Assembly: GCF_024347375.1 (NCBI RefSeq)
Contig: NZ_AP025471.1
Location: 868,001-932,000, forward strand
DNA: 64,000 bases
Direction: 5' to 3'
DNA from: Vibrio coralliirubri
Lineage (GTDB): Bacteria > Pseudomonadota > Gammaproteobacteria > Enterobacterales > Vibrionaceae
Of this stretch, positions 16,678 through 25,184 are shown piece by piece. Made by a program: the position numbers and the translations under genes. Positions within the stretch are counted from its first letter, which is position 1; each line of letters opens with the position of its first letter. The notes under the pieces were generated by a model that had not been told where the DNA came from, made no database searches, and worked only from the letters and a program-made list of their open reading frames with translations.

Positions 16678-18579
16678 TCAGCTAATTCTAAATTCAAGAT
16701 CAAGTATTCTCTCTGCCACTTCTAATTGCCTTGCTTTAGGCTTGTAAACCCCTCGGTAATAACTCATAAGATAAGAATATACCACTTTTTTTAAAACATC
16801 GTAGAATCCAAGTAGTTGTAAGAAAGGCTCGAGAGGTATTTCAAGTTTCCGCTCACCAGCCATGGCACTATTAACTCTATCTTTCGAAATCGAAAGTATT
16901 TTTTCAATCAAGTCTTCTGACTTCATACTATTATCGATACCAGACATAATTTCATTAAGCCTACGAATAGAATCTTCAACAGGTTTTTCAACTTCTTCAA
17001 TTAGATTTCTATTACCTTTTTCAATCAGATTAAAGGTAGAAATAAATGTAAAACTCTGAAGATAATCTCGCCCATTGAACATCAACGCACCATTATCAGA
17101 ATTATATGAAATTGAAATGTACTTATTATCCAAAATCTTAGACATCGCATTACTTAACACGGTTTCTTTATTTGTATTTATATGATTTAAATCTATGCTT
17201 TGGCATTTTTTTATCAAAAACATTTCAGAAAAATCATTTTCATCGACTTTACTTAAGAAGTTAATTACATTGTCCCACTTATGGTCTATATCTATCTTAT
17301 CTAAAATCTGAGAGTAGATACTTACTTTTCTTTCATGGCGACAATCAGCAAGAAACTGCGCGGCATGAAACTCTTGTATCGACTTATGCAAAAATAGATA
17401 TCTATCATAACCATCTTGTTGAAGAAGACATGTAATATCAATAATATCTGACCACACCAATTGTGGCTCACTAGAATCCAAGGTCTCTAAGTCCAATGAG
17501 GAAGTAATATACTTATTTAAAGTTCGAGAAGTAAAATCCGAATCTCCTTTATTTAAACTGTTAAAGCAAAATGAGTTGAAAACATCATTGATTTTTTCAT
17601 CTGGGTAATTTGACTTACGTTCTCTTGTGTAATTTTTGATTTTGTCATGCCTCTGAAAAAGAGTCATAAACAACTTACTATAGAAATCAGGTACACTTTC
17701 GGGAACTGAATCTAGATACGGATACGATACAAAGAGCAAATTTACTAATATTGGTGTGACTAACGTCTGTTGTAAATATTCATTATTCCTTACTAAATCA
17801 ACTAATTCGACTGGCTTATTGTTAGCATTCAACTTAATCAACAAGTGGCAAACATCTTCAACATCTAATGGTTGAACCGTATAACTGTTTACACCAACTT
17901 CTCTACAAATTTCAGTGTCAGGTCTAGAAGAAGTAATAATTGGACATTGGTATCTTAAATTTAGTATATCAGTAATTTCTTTGAGAATTTTAGGCCTATA
18001 GTCCAGTCTTATCTCGTCAAAACCATCCAACATTAAAACTATTCTTTTGGATTGTAAAAGAAAGCTAATATCATCATCAGAAGCCATTATCCCAATGTTT
18101 TTTAAAGTTTCTTTTAAATATTCAAAGATAGTTGTTTCCACTTTCCTTAATTCAATAAAGAAAGGTATCCTCTTAGATTTCTTTAGTTCTTCCCAAAATA
18201 GTTTTCGCATTACAGTGCTTTTACCTTGGCCTGCAATACCAACAATATTAACTATTCCCGAATGTTCGATCGTTTTATCATCTTTAACCCTTAACTCAAA
18301 ATCCCCACCTCCATCTCCAGAAGCTCGCAATGTTAAAGGCGTATAGATTTCGTTTAGGTAAACATCTGATTCGGGGCTATGCAACGTACGTATTTTTAGT
18401 ATTTTTGTTACATATTTACTTGTAAATTGTTCTTGAGCGTAACTATCTAAGAGTTGCTGCAAAAGGCGCTTGCCTTGCTCAAGCTCAGGAAGCCAGTTTC
18501 TGTCAAGGACTGCTGAAGTAGCTCTTTTTGTTACTTCAGTAATCAATACACTCATTGCGGTAGTTGTAAAATCATCCAT
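16678..18579 (-). CDS. NACHT-domain STAND NTPase (candidate anti-phage protein)
   Basis: The 633-residue protein has an alpha-helical N-terminal region (1-105), then a NACHT module: Walker A GIAGQGKST (114-122), Walker B VLMLDGFDEI (181-190) with the NACHT-typical DGFDE, sensor ITSSRP (215-220), and a helical winged region including LHKSIQEFHAAQFLA near 405. The C-terminal third is helical with no leucine-rich or TPR repeats. Bacterial NACHT proteins of this size with short C-terminal domains are known anti-phage factors that cause abortive responses; that this one acts so is inference. It is a single-gene unit in the int-repressor cargo block and is markedly A/T-rich, a sign of separate transfer. 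Confidence 0.85.
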   Translation of the reverse strand: MDDFTTTAMSVLITEVTKRATSAVLDRNWLPELEQGKRLLQQLLDSYAQEQFTSKYVTKILKIRTLHSPESDVYLNEIYTPLTLRASGDGGGDFELRVKDDKTIEHSGIVNIVGIAGQGKSTVMRKLFWEELKKSKRIPFFIELRKVETTIFEYLKETLKNIGIMASDDDISFLLQSKRIVLMLDGFDEIRLDYRPKILKEITDILNLRYQCPIITSSRPDTEICREVGVNSYTVQPLDVEDVCHLLIKLNANNKPVELVDLVRNNEYLQQTLVTPILVNLLFVSYPYLDSVPESVPDFYSKLFMTLFQRHDKIKNYTRERKSNYPDEKINDVFNSFCFNSLNKGDSDFTSRTLNKYITSSLDLETLDSSEPQLVWSDIIDITCLLQQDGYDRYLFLHKSIQEFHAAQFLADCRHERKVSIYSQILDKIDIDHKWDNVINFLSKVDENDFSEMFLIKKCQSIDLNHINTNKETVLSNAMSKILDNKYISISYNSDNGALMFNGRDYLQSFTFISTFNLIEKGNRNLIEEVEKPVEDSIRRLNEIMSGIDNSMKSEDLIEKILSISKDRVNSAMAGERKLEIPLEPFLQLLGFYDVLKKVVYSYLMSYYRGVYKPKARQLEVAERILDLEFRIS

Positions 18580-18717
18580 ACCAAGCTTGACCTATTGATT
18601 AATGATTATGGCAATCAACCTTTATCACGAGCCTAATGGTTTTTTTAGCGTAATAACTAAAAGTATTTAGGCCATTTCTTCGGTTAGTTACTCATATTCA
18701 CTTTTGATAAAAAACTT

Positions 18718-18746
18718 AACAAAAAAGGCACCCCATAGGGTGCCTT
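18718..18746 (-). terminator. Terminator of the repressor gene
   Basis: On the minus strand AAGGCACCC pairs with GGGTGCCTT (18725-18733 with 18738-18746) and is followed by a U-run. Confidence 0.85.
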
Positions 18747-18753
18747 CGCTTTT

Positions 18754-19578
18754 CTAAATCACCGCCTTCATGACAGTGGTAACAACTTTTCCGATTACAG
18801 CGAACTCGTCGAGTTTCTCCTCATTCACGATAAACGAATCATATTCTTCTTTGTTGTCTGAGATGACTTTATAGCCCTCAGCCATGATGTCGTATTTCAG
18901 ACGTTTTATGTAAACGTGCTTACCAATACGAACAACATAGACACCGTGCTTTACTGGGTGATCGAGTTCTCGGGTATCGACTAATACTTCATCGCCGTCG
19001 CTCAAAGTGTCTTCCATTGAGTCGCCGTGGCAAATGATGATACGAGCATCTTCTTCTGTCAGGCCGAAACGTCTTAACCATAAGCATGGTAGGAATTCAG
19101 TTCTGAGTTGGTACTCGGTATCGTTTTGAGAACCAAATCCACAAGACGCATAAACGTTGTACACAGGTACAGCACACATATCGCCTATTTGAGAAGTGGC
19201 TTTCACAGACTTAACATTCGAAATCTCTGTGACATTATCATCGGTATTGCGAGAAGTTCGACTAGCAACCTGCTGGTTAGTTTGCCCGCAACCAATATCA
19301 ACTTGCCCTACAGACATATCTATTGACGTCGAAGTTTCGCTAGGTGCTGATGCAGTTAATAGATATTTCGCTTCATCAAGATCCGTGACGTATTTCTCAA
19401 TCAGCTGTTTTTTTACATCTGGGTGAAAATTGGAAATATGGTACTCCAAAGCCCGAGTACCTTCCTTAGAACCTCGACTTAACCAATTGTTTCTCCTAGC
19501 TTTTTGAGCCACGCCTGAAGAAGAGTTAGCCATTCCATCTAACCCCACGAGTTCAGTACTCAGAAACCATTCCTTCAT
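18754..19578 (-). CDS. Prophage repressor: Mu-type DNA-binding domain fused to S24/LexA-like protease
   Basis: The 274-residue protein starts MKEWFLSTELVGLDGMANS, continuing ARRNNWLSRGSKEGTRALEY, a Mu repressor/transposase-type DNA-binding domain (about 1-60). A linker leads to a LexA-like fold. The serine is in CHGDSMEDTLSDGDEVLVD and the lysine in RIGKHVYIKRLK. A probable self-cleavage site is Cys-Gly in VYASCGFGS, in place of the usual Ala-Gly. RecA-stimulated cleavage would induce the phage under DNA damage. The start at 19578 has GGTGG upstream; longer starts read through the operator-like repeats. It is divergent from the PrtN-like gene. Confidence 0.88.
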   Translation of the reverse strand: MKEWFLSTELVGLDGMANSSSGVAQKARRNNWLSRGSKEGTRALEYHISNFHPDVKKQLIEKYVTDLDEAKYLLTASAPSETSTSIDMSVGQVDIGCGQTNQQVASRTSRNTDDNVTEISNVKSVKATSQIGDMCAVPVYNVYASCGFGSQNDTEYQLRTEFLPCLWLRRFGLTEEDARIIICHGDSMEDTLSDGDEVLVDTRELDHPVKHGVYVVRIGKHVYIKRLKYDIMAEGYKVISDNKEEYDSFIVNEEKLDEFAVIGKVVTTVMKAVI

Positions 19579-19760
19579 AAAACCACCAAAAGCACACATA
19601 AAAACACTAGACACACGAACAGCAAGGTCGTAGCATAAGAACACGTAAACACACTATAAACACAGTTTAAGTTCGATATTGTAAGAGATTAACGAAGATA
19701 AACTGCAACTAACTAATAACTATATCACGTCAGTGGCGTAGTGGAAATGAGGCTAACCCT
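19579..19760. promoter_or_regulatory. Divergent promoter/operator region of the lysogeny switch
   Basis: Between the repressor and the PrtN-like gene the minus strand carries repeated GTGTTT-like hexamers: CTGTGTTTATAGTGTGTTT near 19645-19665, then GTGTTC, GTGTGT, GTGTTT and GTGTGC down to 19590. Such a cluster fits multiple repressor contacts. The hexamer assignment is by eye. Confidence 0.45.
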
Positions 19761-20048
19761 ATGAATACTCAATATGCGTTGCATGCTGTATTTGGTTCCC
19801 CAGTAGTAAAACTTTCTGAGATTTCTGAACAATATTTTGGAATGAAGTACGCGACAGCCAAAGGCAAAGTAAGTGCGAATGAGTTCCCTATCCCCACCTT
19901 TCGACTTCATGAAGAAACAGAAACGAACAAAGGCACTAAAGCTCCTCTGTTTGTTTCTATTGATGATTTAGCTTTCTACATTGACCGCAAGCAAGCTGAA
20001 GCTAAGCGCGAGTGGGAATCGGTCTATGGCAAATTCGGTCACCATTAA
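19761..20048 (+). CDS. PrtN-family (pyocin activator-like) regulator
   Basis: The 95-residue protein matches the PrtN pattern: NTQYALHAVFGS head, KLSEISEQYFGMKYATAKGK in the middle, PIPTFRL, then LFVSIDDLAFYIDRKQAEAKREWE. In Pseudomonas, PrtN activates pyocin genes once the PrtR repressor is cleaved. Here it is the first gene of the rightward early transcript, divergent from an S24-type repressor, so a similar damage-triggered switch is likely. GAGG precedes the ATG. Binding sites cannot be assigned. Confidence 0.8.
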   Translation: MNTQYALHAVFGSPVVKLSEISEQYFGMKYATAKGKVSANEFPIPTFRLHEETETNKGTKAPLFVSIDDLAFYIDRKQAEAKREWESVYGKFGHH

Positions 20049-20098
20049 GCCAGCTTAAAGCTAACCACTTTTCTTATGTTTCATAGTGAGTATCAGAC

Positions 20099-20641
20099 AT
20101 GGAAGTGAACCAGACAATGTGCGTCTTTTTAGCGGATGTACAAGAACAGTACAACGAAGCATGCAGCTTGTTTCGAGCACGACACCGTAACGAGCTAACA
20201 GACATAGCCAAAGCATGTGGCCTTAGGTCAAACATGTTGCGTAACAAGCTGAATATCGAGCAACCGCACGTACTTTCTTTACCTGAAATGATGGCAATTT
20301 CTAAAGCTACGGATGACTACGTAATTTTAGAAGTTGTACTTCGCCAGTTAGGGTTAGTGACCGCTCATATTCCTGAGGGTGAGAGAGAAACGTTTATTAA
20401 ACGTGCTCTAGACAACTCTGTGATTGCTGGAGAGATCTCTCAGCTTGCGTTAGACACGGCAGGAAAAAGAGCCCTACCTCGCTCAACTCGAAACTCAATT
20501 ATCAAAACGGCACAAGCTGGTATTAGCAACTTGGTGCTGCTCATTAACGACCTAGAAGACCGCACAAGTGGTGCACACCCTTTCTTATGTATGGGTGTGG
20601 ACTTGATAGCCAACGGTGCGCCTTTACCCGGTCTTACTTAA
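20099..20641 (+). CDS. CII-like phage regulatory protein (Phage_CP76 family)
   Basis: The 180-residue protein has an N-terminal helix-turn-helix region (about 25-75, DIAKACGLRSNMLRNKLNIE) followed by LSLPEMMAISKATDDYVILE, which is characteristic of the CII/CP76 proteins in P2- and K139-like phages. The rest is helical. It would help decide lysis or lysogeny by acting at early promoters. It lies in the expected place between the switch genes and the replication gene. Confidence 0.8.
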   Translation: MEVNQTMCVFLADVQEQYNEACSLFRARHRNELTDIAKACGLRSNMLRNKLNIEQPHVLSLPEMMAISKATDDYVILEVVLRQLGLVTAHIPEGERETFIKRALDNSVIAGEISQLALDTAGKRALPRSTRNSIIKTAQAGISNLVLLINDLEDRTSGAHPFLCMGVDLIANGAPLPGLT

Positions 20642-20656
20642 TTACGGGGTGTAATT

Positions 20657-20872
20657 ATGAAAAAACCATTTATCGCGATTCAAATCAACTCATTAGAAGA
20701 AGCACTCAACATCGAGAATGTTGCGGCACTCACTATCACCAAATATCAAACGAACGAAGTTGAAGGCCAAGAGCAACTTCAGAACAACTTGATCGCAATG
20801 TGGCGTGGCATTCACAAGCAAGCGGGTGATGCTCTCGACCAGTTCAAGGTTTGCCAGAAGGAATCAGCATGA
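20657..20872 (+). CDS. Small phage protein of unknown function
   Basis: The 71-residue product (MKKPFIAIQINSLEEALNIE...) has no recognised motif. GGGGTG lies upstream of the ATG. It overlaps the next start by four bases (ATGA), so it belongs to the early operon of tightly packed small genes running to the replication initiator. Confidence 0.65.
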   Translation: MKKPFIAIQINSLEEALNIENVAALTITKYQTNEVEGQEQLQNNLIAMWRGIHKQAGDALDQFKVCQKESA

Positions 20873-21126
20873 GAGTTCTACTCAAAACCATCACTTCAGG
20901 TGAAGACAATATTTATGTTTACGAAGCTGGATATGTAGAAGGTGTGAAAGCTGCTGAAGCTTATTTAGCAGGCCCTGACGGATGGGGAGCTTCTATGTAC
21001 TTCCCTTTGTATAAGGTCGAAGACTTCGCTCAAAACCAAACTCAAATTGCCAAGTTCCTTGAGCTTGCCAAAGAGAAACTCGGGATGGAGAAAGAACCAT
21101 GCAATACGAACCTCACCCACAACTAA
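20869..21126 (+). CDS. Small phage protein of unknown function
   Basis: The 85-residue product (MRVLLKTITSGEDNIYVYEA...) begins at an ATGA overlap with the previous stop, which decides the start. It is acidic with a mixed alpha/beta look and no signal peptide. No family recognised; an early-operon accessory protein is the best guess. Confidence 0.65.
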   Translation: MRVLLKTITSGEDNIYVYEAGYVEGVKAAEAYLAGPDGWGASMYFPLYKVEDFAQNQTQIAKFLELAKEKLGMEKEPCNTNLTHN

Positions 21127-21147
21127 TTTTTTAGGAGCAATGACGCC

Positions 21148-21555
21148 ATGAGTAATCTCGAAAATCACCTTTTTGAACAATCATTTGAACTCATTGCACA
21201 GCGCTTTAGTTCAAGTAGCACAGAACAACAGCATGAATTGCTATGCCAATTAGATGCAATTGCTAAGAAGCAAACACCCATTGAAACACATCGTTCTCAA
21301 GCTGACGTATTAGCCGATATTAAAAAGGCAATGGACGGTGAACGTGCTCGTTTGTTTTTCGGGCATTCATTTCCTAGCTGGTATCGCAACGGTTCGATCG
21401 AACAAGTTTCACAGCTTCACCACTGGACGAGCTTAGATATGGGTAACCGCCACCTGTTTCTTGAAATGCTTGGTCTACGTGACCTAGGCCACTTTGATGA
21501 TGAAGCGTTATATCAATTCGAACAGTTTTGTTTGTCAGCTGTGGGGGCGAACTGA
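21148..21555 (+). CDS. Phage early protein of unknown function
   Basis: The 135-residue product is largely helical (FELIAQRFSSSSTEQQHELL, ADVLADIKKAMDGERARLFF). AGGAG sits nine bases upstream of the ATG. It overlaps the next gene by one base (TGATG). No domain is recognised; its place just before the replication gene suggests an early replication or regulatory helper. Confidence 0.65.
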   Translation: MSNLENHLFEQSFELIAQRFSSSSTEQQHELLCQLDAIAKKQTPIETHRSQADVLADIKKAMDGERARLFFGHSFPSWYRNGSIEQVSQLHHWTSLDMGNRHLFLEMLGLRDLGHFDDEALYQFEQFCLSAVGAN

Positions 21556-21785
21556 TGCTGAGTTATATAGCGGTAACTTTGAACAGCGGTGGCGGCGTGG
21601 TTCGTCACGCTGAAACCAATGAGGTAATGAACCTTCACTTAGGTGAGTTTGATACGCCAAAACTTGCTATTGAGTCAGCATGTGAGGCGTTGAACTGCGA
21701 ACACGTTATGAATGGCGTGATCATAAAGGGCAACCACACTGGCGGCCACATGATTATGGACACACAGGAGTTTAGCGAATTATGA
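21555..21785 (+). CDS. Small phage protein of unknown function
   Basis: The 76-residue product starts at the TGATG overlap with the previous gene. It has the look of a compact alpha/beta protein (YIAVTLNSGGGVVRHAETNE; later GVIIKGNHTGGHMIMDTQEF). No function is recognised. It overlaps the next gene by four bases. Confidence 0.6.
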   Translation: MLSYIAVTLNSGGGVVRHAETNEVMNLHLGEFDTPKLAIESACEALNCEHVMNGVIIKGNHTGGHMIMDTQEFSEL

Positions 21786-22060
21786 GTGACGTTACTTTTA
21801 AACCAGCTAAATCGACGGCTGACTTGCCTATCACTTCTCCAATACATAAGCCCTGCCCTGATATGGTGGGCATGGCGAACCCAGATCCAAAGAAACGAGA
21901 GCGAGCGCGCTTTTTAGTGTCGAAGTTGCGCGAAAAACACGGCATTAAAAAGCGTGTTAAGGGCAACTCTCAGCCAATGAATTATGTGTGTAGTGAAAAC
22001 GGGTGCGCTGAACCTTGGGGCTCGGTAAGTAATGCGAATCCAGGGGATGTGAAGCAATAA
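21782..22060 (+). CDS. Small basic phage protein of unknown function
   Basis: The 92-residue product has a basic central helix (DPKKRERARFLVSKLREKHG) and two C-terminal cysteines (VCSENGCAEPWG) that could bind metal, though two alone do not make a finger. It is directly upstream of the replication initiator (4 bases) and probably works with it or in regulation. Function unknown. Confidence 0.6.
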   Translation: MSDVTFKPAKSTADLPITSPIHKPCPDMVGMANPDPKKRERARFLVSKLREKHGIKKRVKGNSQPMNYVCSENGCAEPWGSVSNANPGDVKQ

Positions 22061-22063
22061 GCG

Positions 22064-23956
22064 ATGAAGATTGAAACTCTGTACCATGTGGCCGGAGCCG
22101 TCCGGCCTATTGATGAAGTTAAAATTGCTAATGCCAGCTATGAAGCTGGTTTTTTAGGTTCTAAAATTCCTCACTACACAGAATACGAACAACAATTGCT
22201 CGATTCTGGCGTGGTTAAATCTCTTCCTGTTTACGACCGTGTTTTTAATCAAAAATCAAAGCACGTAACAGATGTTAAGTTGGCAACTGAACATTTCAAA
22301 AGGCTAAATTCAAACTCCAAACCCGACCGCGAAGCGGCGGCCGAAAGGCCGGAGACACTAGGCTTGTCCAAGGGCGCAAAAGTCCGACACGAGAAAAAAC
22401 ATACGAAGGTTATTGGGCGGACCATTGGCACTAAGACAGAGCTTGATAGCCGAATGGGCCATGAAAGCTTTGATGCGTTATACGCAAGTACAGAGCGAAA
22501 TACCGCGCGAATTTTGCCACTGAAGCATGAGAAAAGGCCCCCTTTCGAGAGGAAGCTCTCCCCTATCTCTCTTCAACTGCAAAAACGAGACTGGTCTGGG
22601 CAAATGCGCGCTCAAATTGTTACCCAAACGCCTGCGGGAAATGCACCGGAGGCGAATTCGGGTACTCGTTATACGGAAAAGCTAACACCAAAGAGCGTTT
22701 CTAACATGTTCGAAAGCGGTGCGTATGTTGCTCAATGCCATGAAGGGTTTACGACATTTCTAACTTTGACTTTTACACCGGCACAACGTCACGCCATTTT
22801 TGGCGCAATGGACGAAGGCATCGATGCTGACGGCCCGTTCACTCCAGTAGAGTTTGAACGAGATACCGGTGATCTTATTCCTGGCAAAGACGGCCTGTAT
22901 ACACAGTTACCAAAACAACCATTCAAAATCATTAAACCACTCGATACCAGTATTGGGCGCGAAACTTCTCGCTTTCTCGATGGCAGCAAAAAGATGTTTC
23001 ACCGAGGTTGGTACACTGAGGACGGTGACTACGTTCCTGGGCAATTCAAAGCAAAGCCTTCACCCTTTGGCCCTGATAGAGAGAAAGCTGATTTCCATTA
23101 TATGTGGGTAGCCGAAAGCCCAATGAATGAAGATGGCGAACCCAACCCGCACGTTCACTTATTGTTGAAATGGACGGTCGATAAAAAGCATTTCAAAGAC
23201 TGGGCTAAACGTTTGGAGTCGCTATGGGGTCACGGCATGGCCCACATCGAAAGAATTAGACAACCTAAAGCAGCCAGCACTTATCTCATCAAAGCAGTGG
23301 GCTACGCGGCCAAAGGTAATAACGCTGACCAAGGTTTAATTAAGGGGAATCGTTACAGCATAGCAAGAGTCTCACGCGCACCAAGTTGGGAGACTCTCGC
23401 ATCATTCGAAGCTGACAATATCACTGCTGTTATCCGTGAATTGGGTTACAAGCTTGAGCAGTGGAAAAAGCCTTTACTGCGAACTATCTCACGTATCAAT
23501 AAGCAAAAAGCTCAAACCGTGAAAGCGTCGAGTATCGCCAAGCAACAAGGCAAGCCTGAAGACCACCTCAAAAAACTGCAGTCACGAATTATTCGCTTAG
23601 AACATGCGGCTAAGAAAACCACGCAAGAAATGAAGTCACGCCAAATGCATGCTTCTAGTGGTAACCGGTTCTCGATAACTTTTGACGGTGATGAAGCCAA
23701 AGAACGAATGGATAACTTCTTGATGTGGGCAGCTGGAGCTAGAGGTTGGTCGATGACTTGTCGTGATATCGATTGTAGCGATTTAAAGCAAGAAGCAGAT
23801 GAAACTTATCAAGCGCAATATCACCACTTCATAGAACGGCGGGCTTATTGGCGATCGGTTCTTGGCGAACCTTACATACCCGAAGAACCCGATGAGGATG
23901 AAGTGAGTTATTGGCAAAGTGCCAAAGCGGATTATTTAGAAGGGAGATTACAATAA
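22064..23956 (+). CDS. HUH rolling-circle replication initiator
   Basis: The 630-residue protein carries the Rep motifs in order: motif I TFLTLTF (231-237), motif II NPHVHLLLKW with the metal-binding H363-x-H365, and motif III with Y407 and Y414 in STYLIKAVGYAAKG. It would nick the phage origin and stay linked to the 5' end, as P2 gpA does, so the phage DNA replicates by rolling circle. The first 200 residues are basic and low in recognisable structure. The origin, often inside such genes, cannot be pinpointed. The gene overlaps ogr by one base (TAATG). Confidence 0.88.
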   Translation: MKIETLYHVAGAVRPIDEVKIANASYEAGFLGSKIPHYTEYEQQLLDSGVVKSLPVYDRVFNQKSKHVTDVKLATEHFKRLNSNSKPDREAAAERPETLGLSKGAKVRHEKKHTKVIGRTIGTKTELDSRMGHESFDALYASTERNTARILPLKHEKRPPFERKLSPISLQLQKRDWSGQMRAQIVTQTPAGNAPEANSGTRYTEKLTPKSVSNMFESGAYVAQCHEGFTTFLTLTFTPAQRHAIFGAMDEGIDADGPFTPVEFERDTGDLIPGKDGLYTQLPKQPFKIIKPLDTSIGRETSRFLDGSKKMFHRGWYTEDGDYVPGQFKAKPSPFGPDREKADFHYMWVAESPMNEDGEPNPHVHLLLKWTVDKKHFKDWAKRLESLWGHGMAHIERIRQPKAASTYLIKAVGYAAKGNNADQGLIKGNRYSIARVSRAPSWETLASFEADNITAVIRELGYKLEQWKKPLLRTISRINKQKAQTVKASSIAKQQGKPEDHLKKLQSRIIRLEHAAKKTTQEMKSRQMHASSGNRFSITFDGDEAKERMDNFLMWAAGARGWSMTCRDIDCSDLKQEADETYQAQYHHFIERRAYWRSVLGEPYIPEEPDEDEVSYWQSAKADYLEGRLQ

Positions 23957-24195
23957 TGCTAGTGACATGCCCCAAGTGTGAAAGCAAAACTCGTATAGCG
24001 ACCTCGCGTTCCATCAGTTCAGAAACGCGAGAGCTGTACTGCCAATGTTTAAACCTGAATTGCGGAAAAGTGTTTGTAGCGCATACGTCGTTCTCGCACT
24101 TCATTGAGCCAACAGGTCAGAAGCCAAGCTCAGAACTACAACCCGAGTTGTGCAAAGGTGATGTGAACCAAATCGATATATTTGAAGCGCCTTAG
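23956..24195 (+). CDS. ogr: Ogr/Delta-like zinc-finger late activator
   Basis: The 79-residue protein has the Ogr pattern: LVTCPKCESKTRIATSR, then YCQCLNLNCGKVF, four cysteines that bind one zinc. In P2 it recruits host RNA polymerase to late promoters through the alpha subunit. The start at 23956 overlaps the replication gene stop (TAATG), so it is made with replication. It should turn on the head and tail operons, including the divergent region at 39390-39523. A longer upstream start would duplicate Rep sequence and is rejected. Confidence 0.88.
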   Translation: MLVTCPKCESKTRIATSRSISSETRELYCQCLNLNCGKVFVAHTSFSHFIEPTGQKPSSELQPELCKGDVNQIDIFEAP

Positions 24196-24303
24196 TATAT
24201 GTCTCTGATATCACTAAGCGCAAGTAGGTAAAATCGCTGAACAGCCGACTCTTTCTTACTCGTACAGTATCCATTTCCTTTTACTTTACATATACTAAGG
24301 CGC
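24187..24303. repeat. Perfect 15-bp inverted repeat flanking a 87-bp spacer
   Basis: GCGCCTTAGTATATG at 24187-24201 (overlapping the end of ogr) is the exact reverse complement of CATATACTAAGGCGC at 24289-24303. The spacer is non-coding. The right arm ends about 50 bases before the GTPase gene, so the repeat marks the left border of that cargo pair. No matching copy was seen on its right side. Confidence 0.75.
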
Positions 24304-24356
24304 TATGAAATCCCTCGCTTAACGGCTACACAACAATAGATTGGAGATTATAACAA

Positions 24357-25184
24357 ATGACCGAATGGACAATGCTACTGTCAGCAGTTAAAGCCCCTTA
24401 CAGTGTTTACAAAAACTGGGGCACAATTAATAAGTGGTATAAGAAATTGCTTGTTTGGGCTAACAAAGGTGAAACCAATGTTGTTGTTACTGGGGCTGCT
24501 GGAGCAGGTAAAACAGAGTTAACTAATTGCTTGCATGGTGAAATTAAAAATCACGATTATCAAGAGCCTAAAACTTCACAATTAGTTGAAAGACATGCTA
24601 TCTCTATAGGAGAGATGACGAGAATTTATTCTGTGATCCCAGGTCAAGATATAGCTGCGCGTGAACAAGGACTTAATGAAGCTTTCAATAAGCACAAGGG
24701 ACTCGAAGGGGTTGTTCACCTTGTTGATTATGGCTTTACAACGAATCGTTCTACTGTAGTCGAAGAAGCATTGATTGCTGATGGAGTTGAGACTATTGAG
24801 CAAATTCGAGAGTATAACCGTAAAAATGAACTAGATGAATTTAAACGCGTATGCGACCGAATTGCTGCCTCTATCTCTGATAAAAAAGGCCCAAAGTGGT
24901 TAGTTATTGCAGTTAATAAATCTGATTTATATTTAGATACATTGAATGATGCGCAGAGGTATTATGACCTTAATGGAAGTAGCCTATTTGTAGACGAAAT
25001 TTCCAAATTACAAAAAAGGGTTGGTACTCAGAACCTCAAATGTTATGTCGTGCCTGTATGTACAAGAGCGAAGCCTTTCATATGGAATAATATTGAAGTA
25101 ACGCCCAAGCTCGAAACATTCCAAGAATCTACGATACTAATGAGGAACTTGGTTCAAACCATAGCAGAGGCAGATAATGACTAA
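24357..25184 (+). CDS. P-loop GTPase-like cargo protein
   Basis: The 275-residue protein has G1 GAAGAGKT (46-53), a G3-like PGQD (95-98) with the catalytic-site Asp region, hydrophobic strand VVHLVDYG (119-126), and G4 NKSD (187-190) that selects guanine. The order fits a TRAFAC-type GTPase with an unusual G3. No signal peptide or membrane segment. It overlaps the next gene by 8 bases, a two-helix membrane protein, so both act together. The pair lies between ogr and gpN, not in any core phage step. A membrane-acting defence or exclusion role is inferred. Confidence 0.72.
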   Translation: MTEWTMLLSAVKAPYSVYKNWGTINKWYKKLLVWANKGETNVVVTGAAGAGKTELTNCLHGEIKNHDYQEPKTSQLVERHAISIGEMTRIYSVIPGQDIAAREQGLNEAFNKHKGLEGVVHLVDYGFTTNRSTVVEEALIADGVETIEQIREYNRKNELDEFKRVCDRIAASISDKKGPKWLVIAVNKSDLYLDTLNDAQRYYDLNGSSLFVDEISKLQKRVGTQNLKCYVVPVCTRAKPFIWNNIEVTPKLETFQESTILMRNLVQTIAEADND

